A stretch of 64,000 nt of DNA from an uncultured Prevotella sp. (GCA_946402275.1 CAMIVY010000015.1:1-64000), one strand, 5' to 3'; shown: positions 1 through 7,324, counted from the stretch's first letter. Translations and numbers: made by a program. The notes: generated by a model from the letters alone, not told the origin.

Positions 1-58
1 TCCATTTCGGTCCCAATCCTTTGCGGATGTTAAAGATATTATTCTTTGCAATCATCAT
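1..58 (-). CDS. 5' end of an unidentified gene running off the left edge
   Basis: An ATG at 58 on the minus strand opens a frame that stays open to the window edge, giving 19 residues that begin MMIAKNNIF and end GLGPKW. Only the amino terminus is visible, so the family cannot be named. A 130-bp A+T-rich gap separates it from the end of the minus-strand ORF at 189-587, so the two may share a transcript. It could be chance; the basic, glycine-containing sequence is only mildly protein-like. Confidence 0.35.
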   Translation of the reverse strand, partial: MMIAKNNIFNIRKGLGPKW

Positions 59-188
59 TTTTTTTGTTTTTTGGTTTTACTTGTTTTACTTGTTTTCAAA
101 AAAGTCGGCCAACTTTCTGAGGGCAAAATTAGGAAGGAGTTTTTTGCCCACATAAGAATTTCGCACATTTCGGGTTACCCAAAATTTG

Positions 189-587
189 TTAAAAATATCG
201 TCGAATGGTCCCTAAAATCAGGACTTTCAGCGATTTCCAAGAAATTGCAAGATTGCAGTGTTCGGGGCTTGAAAGATACCGGAAAAATACATTTTGACTG
301 CATTTCAGTCCATTCGTTTCTTTTAGCTTTTTAAGGAAAAACGCTAGTTTCACAATGATAAACTGGCGTTGACCTTTGACCTTTTCCAAGTCAAAAAATA
401 GTCCAGTAAGAAAAAAGGGACCCTTTCCTTCATCTATTAGATAAGGTTTCAGTTGTTCTATCAAATTCACCACATCGCCGTAGTGCTTCTTATCAACTAA
501 CTCAATGAGCCTTGTTGACTCCGTAAAAGGATAGCGCCTCCTGTCGCGCTGTCGCTGGCTTGTGCGTCCAGCTCTTCTCTGCTTCAT
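189..587 (-). CDS. Hypothetical protein, 132 aa
   Basis: I do not recognise this protein. It starts with a very basic segment (about residues 3-19, rich in Arg and Gln). A plausible globular part follows (about 20-90), with alternating charged and hydrophobic residues such as the run TRLIELVDKKHYGDVVNLIE. The last 40 residues are less protein-like and could be read-through of a shortened gene. A TAnnTTTG box at 704-711 on the same strand gives it a promoter and a leader of roughly 110 nt. No signal peptide or membrane segment is seen. Confidence 0.42.
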   Translation of the reverse strand: MKQRRAGRTSQRQRDRRRYPFTESTRLIELVDKKHYGDVVNLIEQLKPYLIDEGKGPFFLTGLFFDLEKVKGQRQFIIVKLAFFLKKLKETNGLKCSQNVFFRYLSSPEHCNLAISWKSLKVLILGTIRRYF

Positions 588-703
588 TCACCTTCGTGTT
601 GTGAGGAGATGAATGCAGCGCTGCTATTACAATCTCGAGATACTCACCCCACTCGGGTTAAACAAAAAAAACTCGCACCCAGATATAAATCTGAATGCGG
701 GTG

Positions 704-711
704 CAAAGATA
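704..711 (-). promoter_or_regulatory. -7 box (TATCTTTG) for the 132-aa ORF
   Basis: TATCTTTG on the minus strand matches the Bacteroidota -7 consensus TAnnTTTG. The predicted start of transcription is near 697. The early leader holds a small AGAT/ATCT hairpin and then a run of eight T at about 664-671. Confidence 0.5.
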
Positions 712-927
712 ACAAATAATATCTCACGATTTTTCAAAAAAATACGACACTGTCAATTTTTTTTATGACAAAACAGTTACAACATTAAATAAGTGTTCAC
801 AAACAGAAGGTTTAGTTCAACGTCCCGATGGGAAAGTCATTGCAATGCCACACTTTGCAACTTTCAAGTCAAAGAACTATCAGTCATCAGCCAACATACA
901 TCATAATGTCACTCACCTGACCCCGTG

Positions 928-952
928 TCACACGGTGCCAGGCACGGTGTGA
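928..952. repeat. REP-like palindrome, type A
   Basis: TCACACGGTGCC and GGCACGGTGTGA flank a single A, forming a 25-bp near-perfect palindrome with the core GTGCCAGGCAC. The same core recurs at 5027-5037. Confidence 0.75.
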
Positions 953-1343
953 TAATAGCTCGCTTCATCGCCACTGTGTCGCTCATCTCCGCAGGCATTT
1001 AAGTACCCACGCGGCATGATAAGCCTGGACTACAGGACAGCAAGTCAGTGCCTTCCAGCACGAAGCGGAAGGGAACAGAATAGAGAAAATAAGGGGTAAT
1101 GTGCGGGGAGCAACAAAGCCGAAGGCTTTAAAAAATACCCCCCACTGCCTTGAATTTCCGTGTATTTACGTGCTTCATAAGCGTGGGTTAGTAAAATATT
1201 TGCCTACAAAGGTAGACAATATTTTTGTAAGGTGCAAATTTTTATGGCACGAAAAAGCGCTCTATACACAAAAGGAAGGTTTAGCTCGACGGCCCGAAGG
1301 GGAAAATCAACAGTTCCTTCTGTGTACAGAGCGCAGATGAAAA

Positions 1344-1372
1344 GGACACAGCGGGACAGACCCTCTGTGTCC
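1344..1372. repeat. REP-like palindrome, type B
   Basis: GGACACAG and CTGTGTCC face each other around a GGGACAGACCC-like centre. It ends 2 bp before the stop codon of the BspA-like gene and could serve as that gene's transcription end. Confidence 0.7.
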
Positions 1373-1373
1373 C

Positions 1374-3713
1374 TTATTGTATAACAACTTTTTTGCTTTT
1401 ACCAGATTGACAAATAATGTATATACCCTTTTTCAATGCGGGGTAATCAACTCCTTCGTAAATTAAATTACCCTCAACATTATAGACCGTAAAAATGTCT
1501 TTATTAGAATATTTGCTAACAAATGATATTCCTGAAACATCATTTTCTTCTATATTTGAAAAGTTTTTCCAAACAGGAGCAGCTGCATATTTTGCTCGGC
1601 TTCCCATAGGAACATAAAGCGTTGCAGTTTCGTATATATTACCAAAAGTACTTTCACTCGCATCGGGAGGTGTTACAGATTCACATCTAACTTCTTTTAT
1701 CTTTGGACACCCCTCAAAACAACGCTCTCCAATTAAAGTCATACTGCTTGGAAGCGTTATTGTTTCAAGGGAGTAACATCCTTCAAATGCACCTTTGTCT
1801 ATACTCGTAATAGAAGAGCCTAAGAAGGTTACACTCTTAAGATTTTGGCAAAGGTAAAAACATTGAGAACCAATTGAGGTCACATTCGCAGGAATCATAA
1901 TCGTTTGTATTGCTGTACAATCTCTAAAAGTACCTGTTTCAAAAGATGTAATTCCATTATCTATAGGATCATCAGGAAACTGTATATCAACTAAAGACGT
2001 ACAATCCTTAAAAAGATACCACCCAGTTGAATTCCAATACCTAGAATACTTGACATTGGACAGTTTTACACAACCCTGAAATGCATAACCTCCAAATGAA
2101 TTTTTTAATTCTGTAAAGTCAATTGAAGCCAGATTGTATGACGAGGCAAGGGCATTAAGAAAACTTACATCTTCATTGTTTATAAATCCACTTACAACAA
2201 CTTTTTTTATTTGGGATAAATTGGGAAATTTAGCTAGAACGGTTGCTTTTAATCTTCCTGTTTCATCAGAAGGCATATTTATGAAAAGCATTTCATCATT
2301 GAAAGTAATATTCTCGCTAATCATTTTTTCGTCTATTTCGACATCATCTGTACTTTCCTCTATATTCTTAAACAACGACCACCCTGAAGATGTCTCATAG
2401 TCGGTCTTTGTGCCCTTTGGTACCATTAATTTTGCTGAAGTAAATTGACCACCGAAGCAATCTTCCTTAGCTGAAGGAGGCGTGATGGGCTTTAGAATAA
2501 TGTTCTTCAACTTACCGCATAAGTAAAAACATTGGTTCCCAATGGATTTAACGGTTGAAGGAATAGTAATTTCTTCGAGAGAAGAGCATCCTCTGAAGGA
2601 ACCTGTTTCAAAAGTTGTGTAGCCTTCACCGATGATATTCTCGGGGAAAGATACCTTGGTTAACATTGAACAGTCCTTGAATAGATACCATCCAGTTGAA
2701 TTCCAATACCTCGAATACTTAATTTCTTTAATCTTTGTACAACCTTGAAACTGGTAGCCAGCAAAAGTTGTTTTGAGGTTTGTCATGTCTAATGAAGCCA
2801 GCGAGTATGCACTTGCAAGCGAATTAAGAAAATCTCCATCATTGCTGTTAAGGTAACCATCCAAAACTGCATACTTTATGGAGTTAATATCTTGCGTTAA
2901 AGCCAATACTGACGTTCGTAGATACCCCACTTCGCTACTTGCTAAATTGCAATAAAGTGTATCGTTCGACATGACAATGTTATTGCTTATCATGTTGGGG
3001 TCAACTTCATAAACAATTTCTGGATCTTCTTCATAGTTGACAAACAAACACCAACCAGCAGATGTTTTGTAATTTAAGATTGCGCCTGTTGGGACGAAAA
3101 CAGTTGCCGTTGTGAACTGTCCCCCAAAAGTATCTTCTGTAGAAGATGGGGCAACTCCAGATTTGCAATGTATTTCTTTTAGATTATGACAGAGATAAAA
3201 AACCTGTGAATCCATGCTTCTAACTCCAGAAGGAATTGTTATCGTTCTTAAAGAAGTGCAGCCTCTGAAAGTGCCAGAGGAAAAAGAAGACAAAGAACAT
3301 TCTGTGTCATCTGGGAATATAACCTCAGTCAGATTACTACAGCCTTCAAACAAATATTGCCCTGTAGCATTCCAATACTTTGAATATTTTACAGACTGAA
3401 TTTTTGTACAACCTTCTAGTCCTTGATATGACATGGTACTATGAAGTTCGGTCATATCAAGATTATTAAGACTATAATTTTTCCCTAATGTATGAATAAA
3501 ATCTTCATCGGATTGGGATATGTACCCTCCTATAACAAGTGTTTTTATTGCGTTAAGATCTGGAATACTGGAAGTTTGAGCCTTCAATGTCCCTACTTCG
3601 GAACTCGATAAATTACAATAAAGCGTATCGTTACTCAGGCGCACGCTCTCCGCATTTGCAATAGCCGAAATGATTAAGGCAATTGCCATTAATAATATTT
3701 TTTTTCTATCCAT
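1374..3713 (-). CDS. BspA-like leucine-rich repeat surface protein with three tandem modules
   Basis: A secreted protein of 779 aa. A signal peptide covers residues 1-21 (MDRKKILL... ending IANA). Three homologous modules of about 230 residues follow, starting near residues 23, 248 and 478. Each opens with a (N)DTLYCNL-SSEVG-like line and carries LRR_5/BspA-type repeats such as FEGC/FQGC, KYSRYWNSTGWYLF and CFYLC. Each ends in a short VPKG/VPMG tail. The last ~45 residues (VYNVEGNLIYEG...KKGIYIICQSGKSKKVVIQ) resemble a type A C-terminal sorting domain of the type IX secretion system. BspA-type proteins are surface adhesins in this phylum; the ligand here is unknown. Type B palindromes lie at both ends of the gene. 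No clear -7 box was found upstream. Confidence 0.85.
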   Translation of the reverse strand: MDRKKILLMAIALIISAIANAESVRLSNDTLYCNLSSSEVGTLKAQTSSIPDLNAIKTLVIGGYISQSDEDFIHTLGKNYSLNNLDMTELHSTMSYQGLEGCTKIQSVKYSKYWNATGQYLFEGCSNLTEVIFPDDTECSLSSFSSGTFRGCTSLRTITIPSGVRSMDSQVFYLCHNLKEIHCKSGVAPSSTEDTFGGQFTTATVFVPTGAILNYKTSAGWCLFVNYEEDPEIVYEVDPNMISNNIVMSNDTLYCNLASSEVGYLRTSVLALTQDINSIKYAVLDGYLNSNDGDFLNSLASAYSLASLDMTNLKTTFAGYQFQGCTKIKEIKYSRYWNSTGWYLFKDCSMLTKVSFPENIIGEGYTTFETGSFRGCSSLEEITIPSTVKSIGNQCFYLCGKLKNIILKPITPPSAKEDCFGGQFTSAKLMVPKGTKTDYETSSGWSLFKNIEESTDDVEIDEKMISENITFNDEMLFINMPSDETGRLKATVLAKFPNLSQIKKVVVSGFINNEDVSFLNALASSYNLASIDFTELKNSFGGYAFQGCVKLSNVKYSRYWNSTGWYLFKDCTSLVDIQFPDDPIDNGITSFETGTFRDCTAIQTIMIPANVTSIGSQCFYLCQNLKSVTFLGSSITSIDKGAFEGCYSLETITLPSSMTLIGERCFEGCPKIKEVRCESVTPPDASESTFGNIYETATLYVPMGSRAKYAAAPVWKNFSNIEENDVSGISFVSKYSNKDIFTVYNVEGNLIYEGVDYPALKKGIYIICQSGKSKKVVIQ

Positions 3714-3765
3714 ATTTTTATCTGCTGTTATAAATTACCTCATATTACCCTATGTCTTTTCGAAA

Positions 3766-3788
3766 GGACACAGCGAGACCCTCTGTGT
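3766..3788. repeat. REP-like palindrome, type B
   Basis: GGACACAG at 3766-3773 faces CTGTGT at 3783-3788, with the centre shortened relative to the copy at 1344-1372. It lies between the BspA-like gene and the HEPN gene. Confidence 0.65.
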
Positions 3789-3798
3789 TACGGTACGA

Positions 3799-4209
3799 TT
3801 AATCTTTATGCCTTTCACTAATTAACTGCTCTATTGCCTTGATAAAGTCTGCTGCGATTGATATTCCGTCAACAATGTCTTGTTCAGACACATCGAAAAA
3901 ACAGTTGTAATCACTCTTTTCGCGAAGTCGCTGAAGGTTATTATAAAGGCGACCATAATCAATTGGCAATAGACCGGTTTTGACGTAATGCATGCTAAAA
4001 AGAGAGTGAGAGGTTTTATGTCTGACAGCCTCTAACCCGTCGTTAATAAACAATGCATTAACTGCGTGGAAAACAGAATAGTACAGACGATTTGCAGCAC
4101 CATTCCAACGCCCACGGTCCTTTAGGATTTCTATATCCTCATAAGCTTCGTGAGCTTTTTCCAATTCACGGCGAACTAATGTCTGGCGTTCTTCATTCGT
4201 CAAACTCAT
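3799..4209 (-). CDS. HEPN-domain protein, toxin half of a HEPN/MNT pair
   Basis: This 136-aa protein has the HEPN pattern: two helices around an R-x6-H motif, R41 to H48 within ANRLYYSVFHAVNALF. HEPN proteins paired with MNT nucleotidyltransferases are commonly ribonuclease toxins. The R...H pair would be the catalytic site here; that is inference from the family. Its ATG overlaps the TGA of the upstream nucleotidyltransferase by 4 nt (ATGA), so the two are probably translationally coupled. The extra Tyr two residues after the motif's His, modified in HepT-type toxins, is not present (the sequence reads HAV). The mode of neutralisation may therefore differ. Confidence 0.8.
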   Translation of the reverse strand: MSLTNEERQTLVRRELEKAHEAYEDIEILKDRGRWNGAANRLYYSVFHAVNALFINDGLEAVRHKTSHSLFSMHYVKTGLLPIDYGRLYNNLQRLREKSDYNCFFDVSEQDIVDGISIAADFIKAIEQLISERHKD

Positions 4210-4520
4210 ACCAGTACTATTTTATCGTGTTCAACATTTTTGTAGAACGGAGTGTAATGGTAATCGTTCCATTCCTTTTTGGAATAGACTTGAGCATTGA
4301 TCTCCTCATTGATTTCCCAACCTAACTCGCTAAACGGATAGCCATAGTCGTAGTCCTTGAAAGACAAGCTAGGCTTGTCCAACAAAATCAGCAAGTCCCA
4401 GTCGCTGTCAGGGCGGTTGTCACCGCGAGCTCTTGAGCCATAAAGGAGCAGAGTGCTATTGGCTGGCAAAGTCTTGCCAGCTATCTCCTTGATGCTGCTT
4501 ATTACTGTGGCTTTATTCAT
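4206..4520 (-). CDS. MNT-type nucleotidyltransferase, antitoxin half of the HEPN/MNT pair
   Basis: This 104-aa protein carries the minimal nucleotidyltransferase signature GSRARGDNRPDSDWDLLIL. The GS lies at residues 28-29 and the metal-binding Asp pair at 40 and 42. Known MNT partners adenylylate the HEPN toxin or otherwise neutralise it. The frame is open to 4568, but I place the start at 4520. A TATCTTTG promoter box lies at 4542-4549, inside the longer frame, and the longer N-terminus is not family-like. The gene is the first of the two-gene operon. A fragment of a second MNT C-terminus lies just upstream (4653-4724). Confidence 0.82.
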   Translation of the reverse strand: MNKATVISSIKEIAGKTLPANSTLLLYGSRARGDNRPDSDWDLLILLDKPSLSFKDYDYGYPFSELGWEINEEINAQVYSKKEWNDYHYTPFYKNVEHDKIVLV

Positions 4521-4541
4521 CTTTATTCGTTTATTCGTTGG

Positions 4542-4549
4542 CAAAGATA
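4542..4549 (-). promoter_or_regulatory. -7 box (TATCTTTG) of the HEPN/MNT operon
   Basis: It matches TAnnTTTG exactly, 21 nt before the ATG at 4520, and decides the start of the MNT gene. Confidence 0.65.
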
Positions 4550-4589
4550 CGATAAATTCATTAATCAAACAAATAAAACGGAAAAAATA

Positions 4590-4615
4590 TCACACGGTGT
4601 CTGGCATCAGTGTGA
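4590..4615. repeat. REP-like palindrome, type A, degenerate
   Basis: TCACACGGTG faces CAGTGTGA, with the core decayed to TCTGGCA. It lies just upstream of the HEPN/MNT promoter. Confidence 0.6.
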
Positions 4616-4620
4616 CCCGA

Positions 4621-4647
4621 GTGTGACGAGGGACAGTCCTCTGTCAC
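4621..4647. repeat. REP-like element, left copy of a direct repeat
   Basis: GTGTGACGAGGGACAGTCCT followed by CTGTCAC. GTGAC/GTCAC and AGGGA/TCCT pair into a hairpin. An almost identical copy starts at 4728, differing by the loss of CT. Confidence 0.75.
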
Positions 4648-4652
4648 CCCGT

Positions 4653-4724
4653 TCATATCTTTATGCCCTCATTCATTACATTTACATAGAAGGGTGTCTT
4701 AAACGGACGATTCTCCCATTGCTT
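4653..4724 (-). pseudogene. C-terminal fragment of a second MNT nucleotidyltransferase
   Basis: Read on the minus strand, this stretch encodes 23 residues before a TGA. They run KQWENRPFKTPFYVNVMN and then EGIKI. They align with the carboxy end of the intact neighbour (KEWNDYHYTPFYKNVEHDKI), sharing K-x-W-x(5)-TPFY-x-NV. The similarity ends at the REP-like element at 4728, so the rest of the gene is lost. Short length is the main uncertainty, but the aligned residues and the reading frame with an in-place stop make chance unlikely. Confidence 0.6.
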
Positions 4725-4727
4725 GCG

Positions 4728-4752
4728 GTGTGACGAGGGACAGTCCTGTCAC
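4728..4752. repeat. REP-like element, right copy of a direct repeat
   Basis: GTGTGACGAGGGACAGTCCT followed by GTCAC. It starts 107 bp from the start of the copy at 4621 and abuts the end of the MNT remnant. Confidence 0.75.
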
Positions 4753-4803
4753 TTCAGTACCTGGCATCTCCGCTTCGCTATCCGAGCGATAGTCCTACGC
4801 TAT

Positions 4804-4839
4804 AGGAACACTAAAGGAACACTAAAGGAACACCTAAGG
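4804..4839. repeat. 11-bp tandem repeat, three copies
   Basis: AGGAACACTAA occurs twice in perfect register (4804-4814, 4815-4825), and a third imperfect copy follows. Confidence 0.7.
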
Positions 4840-5017
4840 AGGACATAACCCATGAGCATTTTCATTCTTCTTCTCTCCACGCTGACACAACAAAGTAACT
4901 TTCATCACGAAAATTTGGAAGTCACGAAATACACGGTAATCGAAACGGGGATTGGATAGTAACAGCATAGCTGCCATGTGACGGAACTCTTTGTCACATG
5001 GAGACTACATCCTTATG
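4840..5017. other. Intergenic stretch with a perfect 9-bp hairpin
   Basis: CCATGTGAC (4974-4982) and GTCACATGG (4993-5001) form a perfect inverted repeat with a 10-nt loop. A 35-codon plus-strand frame from the ATG at 4852 has no promoter box and no recognised family, so I do not call it a gene. Confidence 0.45.
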
Positions 5018-5046
5018 GGTCACACCGTGCCAGGCACCCCGTGACC
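5018..5046. repeat. REP-like palindrome, type A
   Basis: GGTCAC and GTGACC bracket the core GTGCCAGGCAC. It sits immediately after the stop of the 525-aa BspA-like gene (5052). Confidence 0.75.
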
Positions 5047-5051
5047 TTTAA

Positions 5052-6629
5052 TTATTCAAAGTATTTACTAATGTAATACTGATCACGTCCTTCATTAACT
5101 TCTGTTTGAAAAAAGTAATACATGTAAGCAGCATATATAGATTGATCTAAGGTTTCATACCATCTATATTTATAGTCTTTGTCCATGAAAGCAAAACGGT
5201 CTAGTCTCTTGCCATTTTTATTCAAATGACACCAAGAACACTTAACACTGATGGGTTGACCATTTTGCTTAAAAACAATAGATCGATAGTCTTGGAAATC
5301 ATCATCGGTGTCATATACACGACCTTTACTCCAGTCATATTCAATAAGGAGAGCATCCCTTGCATCCTGTAGAGTTGGGCCACTTTGGGTGGGTGCAGGA
5401 GTTGCGGTAATAACATCAACTACATCTTGAGGTAATGCATTTTTCAAGGCAGCGCCAACTCCAAACACAACGCCTGATATGTCTTCGAGAAACTCTGTTA
5501 ATGATCCTTCCATTGAGATATTGCTTGTTTTGATAGACGACAAGGGAATTGAAGTGGATTTACCATTTGACACTCTGATGTCGCATTGTTTTAACTTCGT
5601 TTCTTTAAATACCTGTTCACCTAATTGTGAAAATCCTATGGGAAGTGAAATCTGCTGCAAATTATCACAATTTTTAAAGGCTCTGTTCATAATGCATGTC
5701 ACGCTATCAGGTATGTACACATATTCTAATTTTGAGCATCCATAGAAGGCCTCCTCGTAAATCATTTTCAGAGTATTGGGAAGTATTATCAATTTCATAT
5801 TATTACAAACCCTGAACGCCTGTATAGGTATGACTTTAAGCTTTGTGCTTGACAAATCTAAGAATTCAAAGTCACAACCTTCAAAAGCATTATTCCCAAT
5901 AGAATCCAGTGAAGACTTAGAAAAGTCCATTGATTCTATATTGGAGGCATAAGCAAAAGCTTTAGCATTTATTTTTCGAACGTTTTCACCAAACTTTACG
6001 CGCTTAAGACTTGATAAGTAATTAAACCATGGTTTCCTTACCCCCCCTGGATTGATATCAGATATTTCTTCACAATTTATGTATAAATCTGTAAGCTGTT
6101 TACACCTAGATAAAGACGCATTTCTGACTTCTTTTACATGTGGTCCAATAGTCAATTTTTCAAGATTGAAAAAATGGGTTATATAATCTGTTACGTCGCG
6201 ATCAACAATAACCTCAGTTACATTTTTTGAGCCACAAAAAGCATCATAATGAATACTTGATACTCCATTCTCAATTTCCACCTTTTTAAGATTATTACAA
6301 TAGCCAAAACATCTGTTTTCCAAGTATTTTATGGTTCCTGGGATTTTGACAGAAATAATCGAGGTATTATCGAAAGAGAACATCTTAATGCCTCTCACCG
6401 TGTAAGAGATTTCTTTATTTGTTATCTTTGATGGTATGATTAATTCAGATGGCAATGATGCTGGTACACTTCCTATAATTGTGGCTTCCTTTGCGCCCTT
6501 ATTCAAATCATATACAATACCATCAACAGTAATTTTAGCTGCATATAAATTGGTTGGCAAAAAAGTTATTGATAACAGGACAATAACACTAAAAAAAATC
6601 CGACTAACTACACTTATTAAATGCTTCAT
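5052..6629 (-). CDS. BspA-like leucine-rich repeat protein with an unusual C-terminal domain
   Basis: A secreted 525-aa protein. The signal peptide is at residues 1-30 (MKHLISVVSRIFFSVIVLLS...LYAA). LRR_5/BspA-type repeats run from about residue 35 to 350 (motifs such as FGYCNNLKKVEI, FYGCSKLEYVYIPDSV, FKNCDNLQQISLP). After a linker with PTQSGPT, the last ~110 residues form a domain I do not recognise. It is rich in Tyr, Trp and Asp and contains a CSWC pair and the tail MYYFFQTEVNEGRDQYYISKYFE in part. There is no type IX-like tail as in the 779-aa protein. Likely cell-surface; the ligand is unknown. Confidence 0.8.
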   Translation of the reverse strand: MKHLISVVSRIFFSVIVLLSITFLPTNLYAAKITVDGIVYDLNKGAKEATIIGSVPASLPSELIIPSKITNKEISYTVRGIKMFSFDNTSIISVKIPGTIKYLENRCFGYCNNLKKVEIENGVSSIHYDAFCGSKNVTEVIVDRDVTDYITHFFNLEKLTIGPHVKEVRNASLSRCKQLTDLYINCEEISDINPGGVRKPWFNYLSSLKRVKFGENVRKINAKAFAYASNIESMDFSKSSLDSIGNNAFEGCDFEFLDLSSTKLKVIPIQAFRVCNNMKLIILPNTLKMIYEEAFYGCSKLEYVYIPDSVTCIMNRAFKNCDNLQQISLPIGFSQLGEQVFKETKLKQCDIRVSNGKSTSIPLSSIKTSNISMEGSLTEFLEDISGVVFGVGAALKNALPQDVVDVITATPAPTQSGPTLQDARDALLIEYDWSKGRVYDTDDDFQDYRSIVFKQNGQPISVKCSWCHLNKNGKRLDRFAFMDKDYKYRWYETLDQSIYAAYMYYFFQTEVNEGRDQYYISKYFE

Positions 6630-6660
6630 AGTTGTAATATTTATAATTCAATCTATACAG

Positions 6661-6690
6661 TCACACCGTGACCTAGGCACCCAGAGACCC
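6661..6690. repeat. REP-like palindrome, type A, degenerate
   Basis: TCACACCGTGACCTAGGCAC keeps one arm and part of the core. It lies upstream of the 525-aa BspA-like gene, so that gene too has an element on each side. Confidence 0.5.
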
Positions 6691-6768
6691 GTATTGGATA
6701 ATGATTTTCCCTACACCCTTGGCCATGCTAATAGCTTTTTTGTAAAAGCGTGCCTGTAAAGTGACAAA

Positions 6769-6959
6769 TTATATAGTCTTTTTCAATTTATCTGGATTCA
6801 TGCGCATGTCCCAGAAAGCTGCAATGCGGAGGGTATCGCCGGTTACATAATAGACTTCTGATGTAGATTGGCAGCAGCACGTTGCCCACCCATCTCGTTG
6901 TAATAAACAAGGATGCGCAGCCATTGGCGTTGTGCACGTTTAGAAACTAATAACTGCAT
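6769..6959 (-). pseudogene. Decayed RelE/ParE-family toxin
   Basis: From the ATG at 6959 the frame reads MQLLVSKRAQRQWLRILVYY, continues to about residue 36 and hits a stop. In another frame the carboxy end of a RelE/ParE toxin follows: EVYYVTGDTLRIAAFWDMRM, then NPDKLKKTI and a TAA at 6769-6771. Intact family members have about 95 residues, so a block of roughly 30 codons and the frame have been lost. The start lies 2 nt after the stop of the antitoxin-like gene, the usual antitoxin-first arrangement. Confidence 0.7.
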
Positions 6960-6961
6960 TA

Positions 6962-7210
6962 TCAAACAGCAAAACTGTCAATCAATGCCTGGCATTTGGT
7001 GTTGAACTCCTCATCTGTCAACACATCGCCACACGCAAACTCTTTCTCCGACTCGTCAAGGTCTGACATAGCCTCCTCCCAGGTTTGCAACATAGGAGGA
7101 ACATTGCTTTCGGGCTCTATAAGCTTTTCTGCCAACCATTTACGATTGCTTGCCGTAAGCGAAAGACCTTGGATGTAAGTCCATAGGTTGTTCAATGATA
7201 CTGCATTCAT
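6962..7210 (-). CDS. Antitoxin-like protein, orphaned by toxin decay
   Basis: An 82-aa acidic protein beginning MNAVSLNNLWTYIQGLSLTA. I assign it by position rather than by domain. It is a small acidic product directly ahead of the broken RelE/ParE toxin, spaced 2 nt, like antitoxins of such pairs. The frame stays open upstream into the tRNA gene. A TATATTTG box at 7237-7244 fixes the likely start at 7210. No DNA-binding domain is obvious; the central part WLAEKLIEPES and the C-terminal SDLDESEKEF region look helical. Confidence 0.65.
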   Translation of the reverse strand: MNAVSLNNLWTYIQGLSLTASNRKWLAEKLIEPESNVPPMLQTWEEAMSDLDESEKEFACGDVLTDEEFNTKCQALIDSFAV

Positions 7211-7236
7211 ATGTGTATTGTATTTGTTTCCGTTTG

Positions 7237-7244
7237 CAAATATA
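7237..7244 (-). promoter_or_regulatory. -7 box (TATATTTG) of the antitoxin-like gene
   Basis: An exact TAnnTTTG match, 26 nt before the ATG at 7210. Confidence 0.55.
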
Positions 7245-7324
7245 CGAAATTTCTGAATAAGTGGGAAACAAAAGGGGATATTTTTCTTTTGTTTAGGATA
7301 TAATTCGTTTTGACATGAAGAATA

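Larger units (their letters stand above)
712..1373. other. Gene-poor intergenic region with palindromes and a diverged duplicate
   Basis: No convincing gene is seen. The region holds a pair of related ~33-bp segments (806-838 and 1275-1308, both opening GAAGGTTTAG and containing CCCGA). It also holds a hairpin at 1195-1223 (AATATT...GTAG type arms) and REP-like palindromes at 928-952 and 1344-1372. A 79-codon plus-strand frame at 1101-1340 has no promoter box, no recognisable domain and the look of translated repeats, so it is not called. Confidence 0.5.

Noticed and set aside
675..704. GCACCC...GGGTGC hairpin with T-run, read as a terminator
   Set aside because: The -7 box at 704-711 overlaps its outer arm, so the full stem would not be transcribed, and no gene ends there.
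1101..1340. 79-codon frame in the left intergenic region
   Set aside because: It overlaps the diverged 33-bp repeat and a hairpin, has no promoter box, and shows no protein-like pattern beyond chance.
4852..4959. 35-codon frame MSIFILLL... before the second BspA-like gene
   Set aside because: Too short, no promoter box and no known family. The hydrophobic start alone is not enough for a call.
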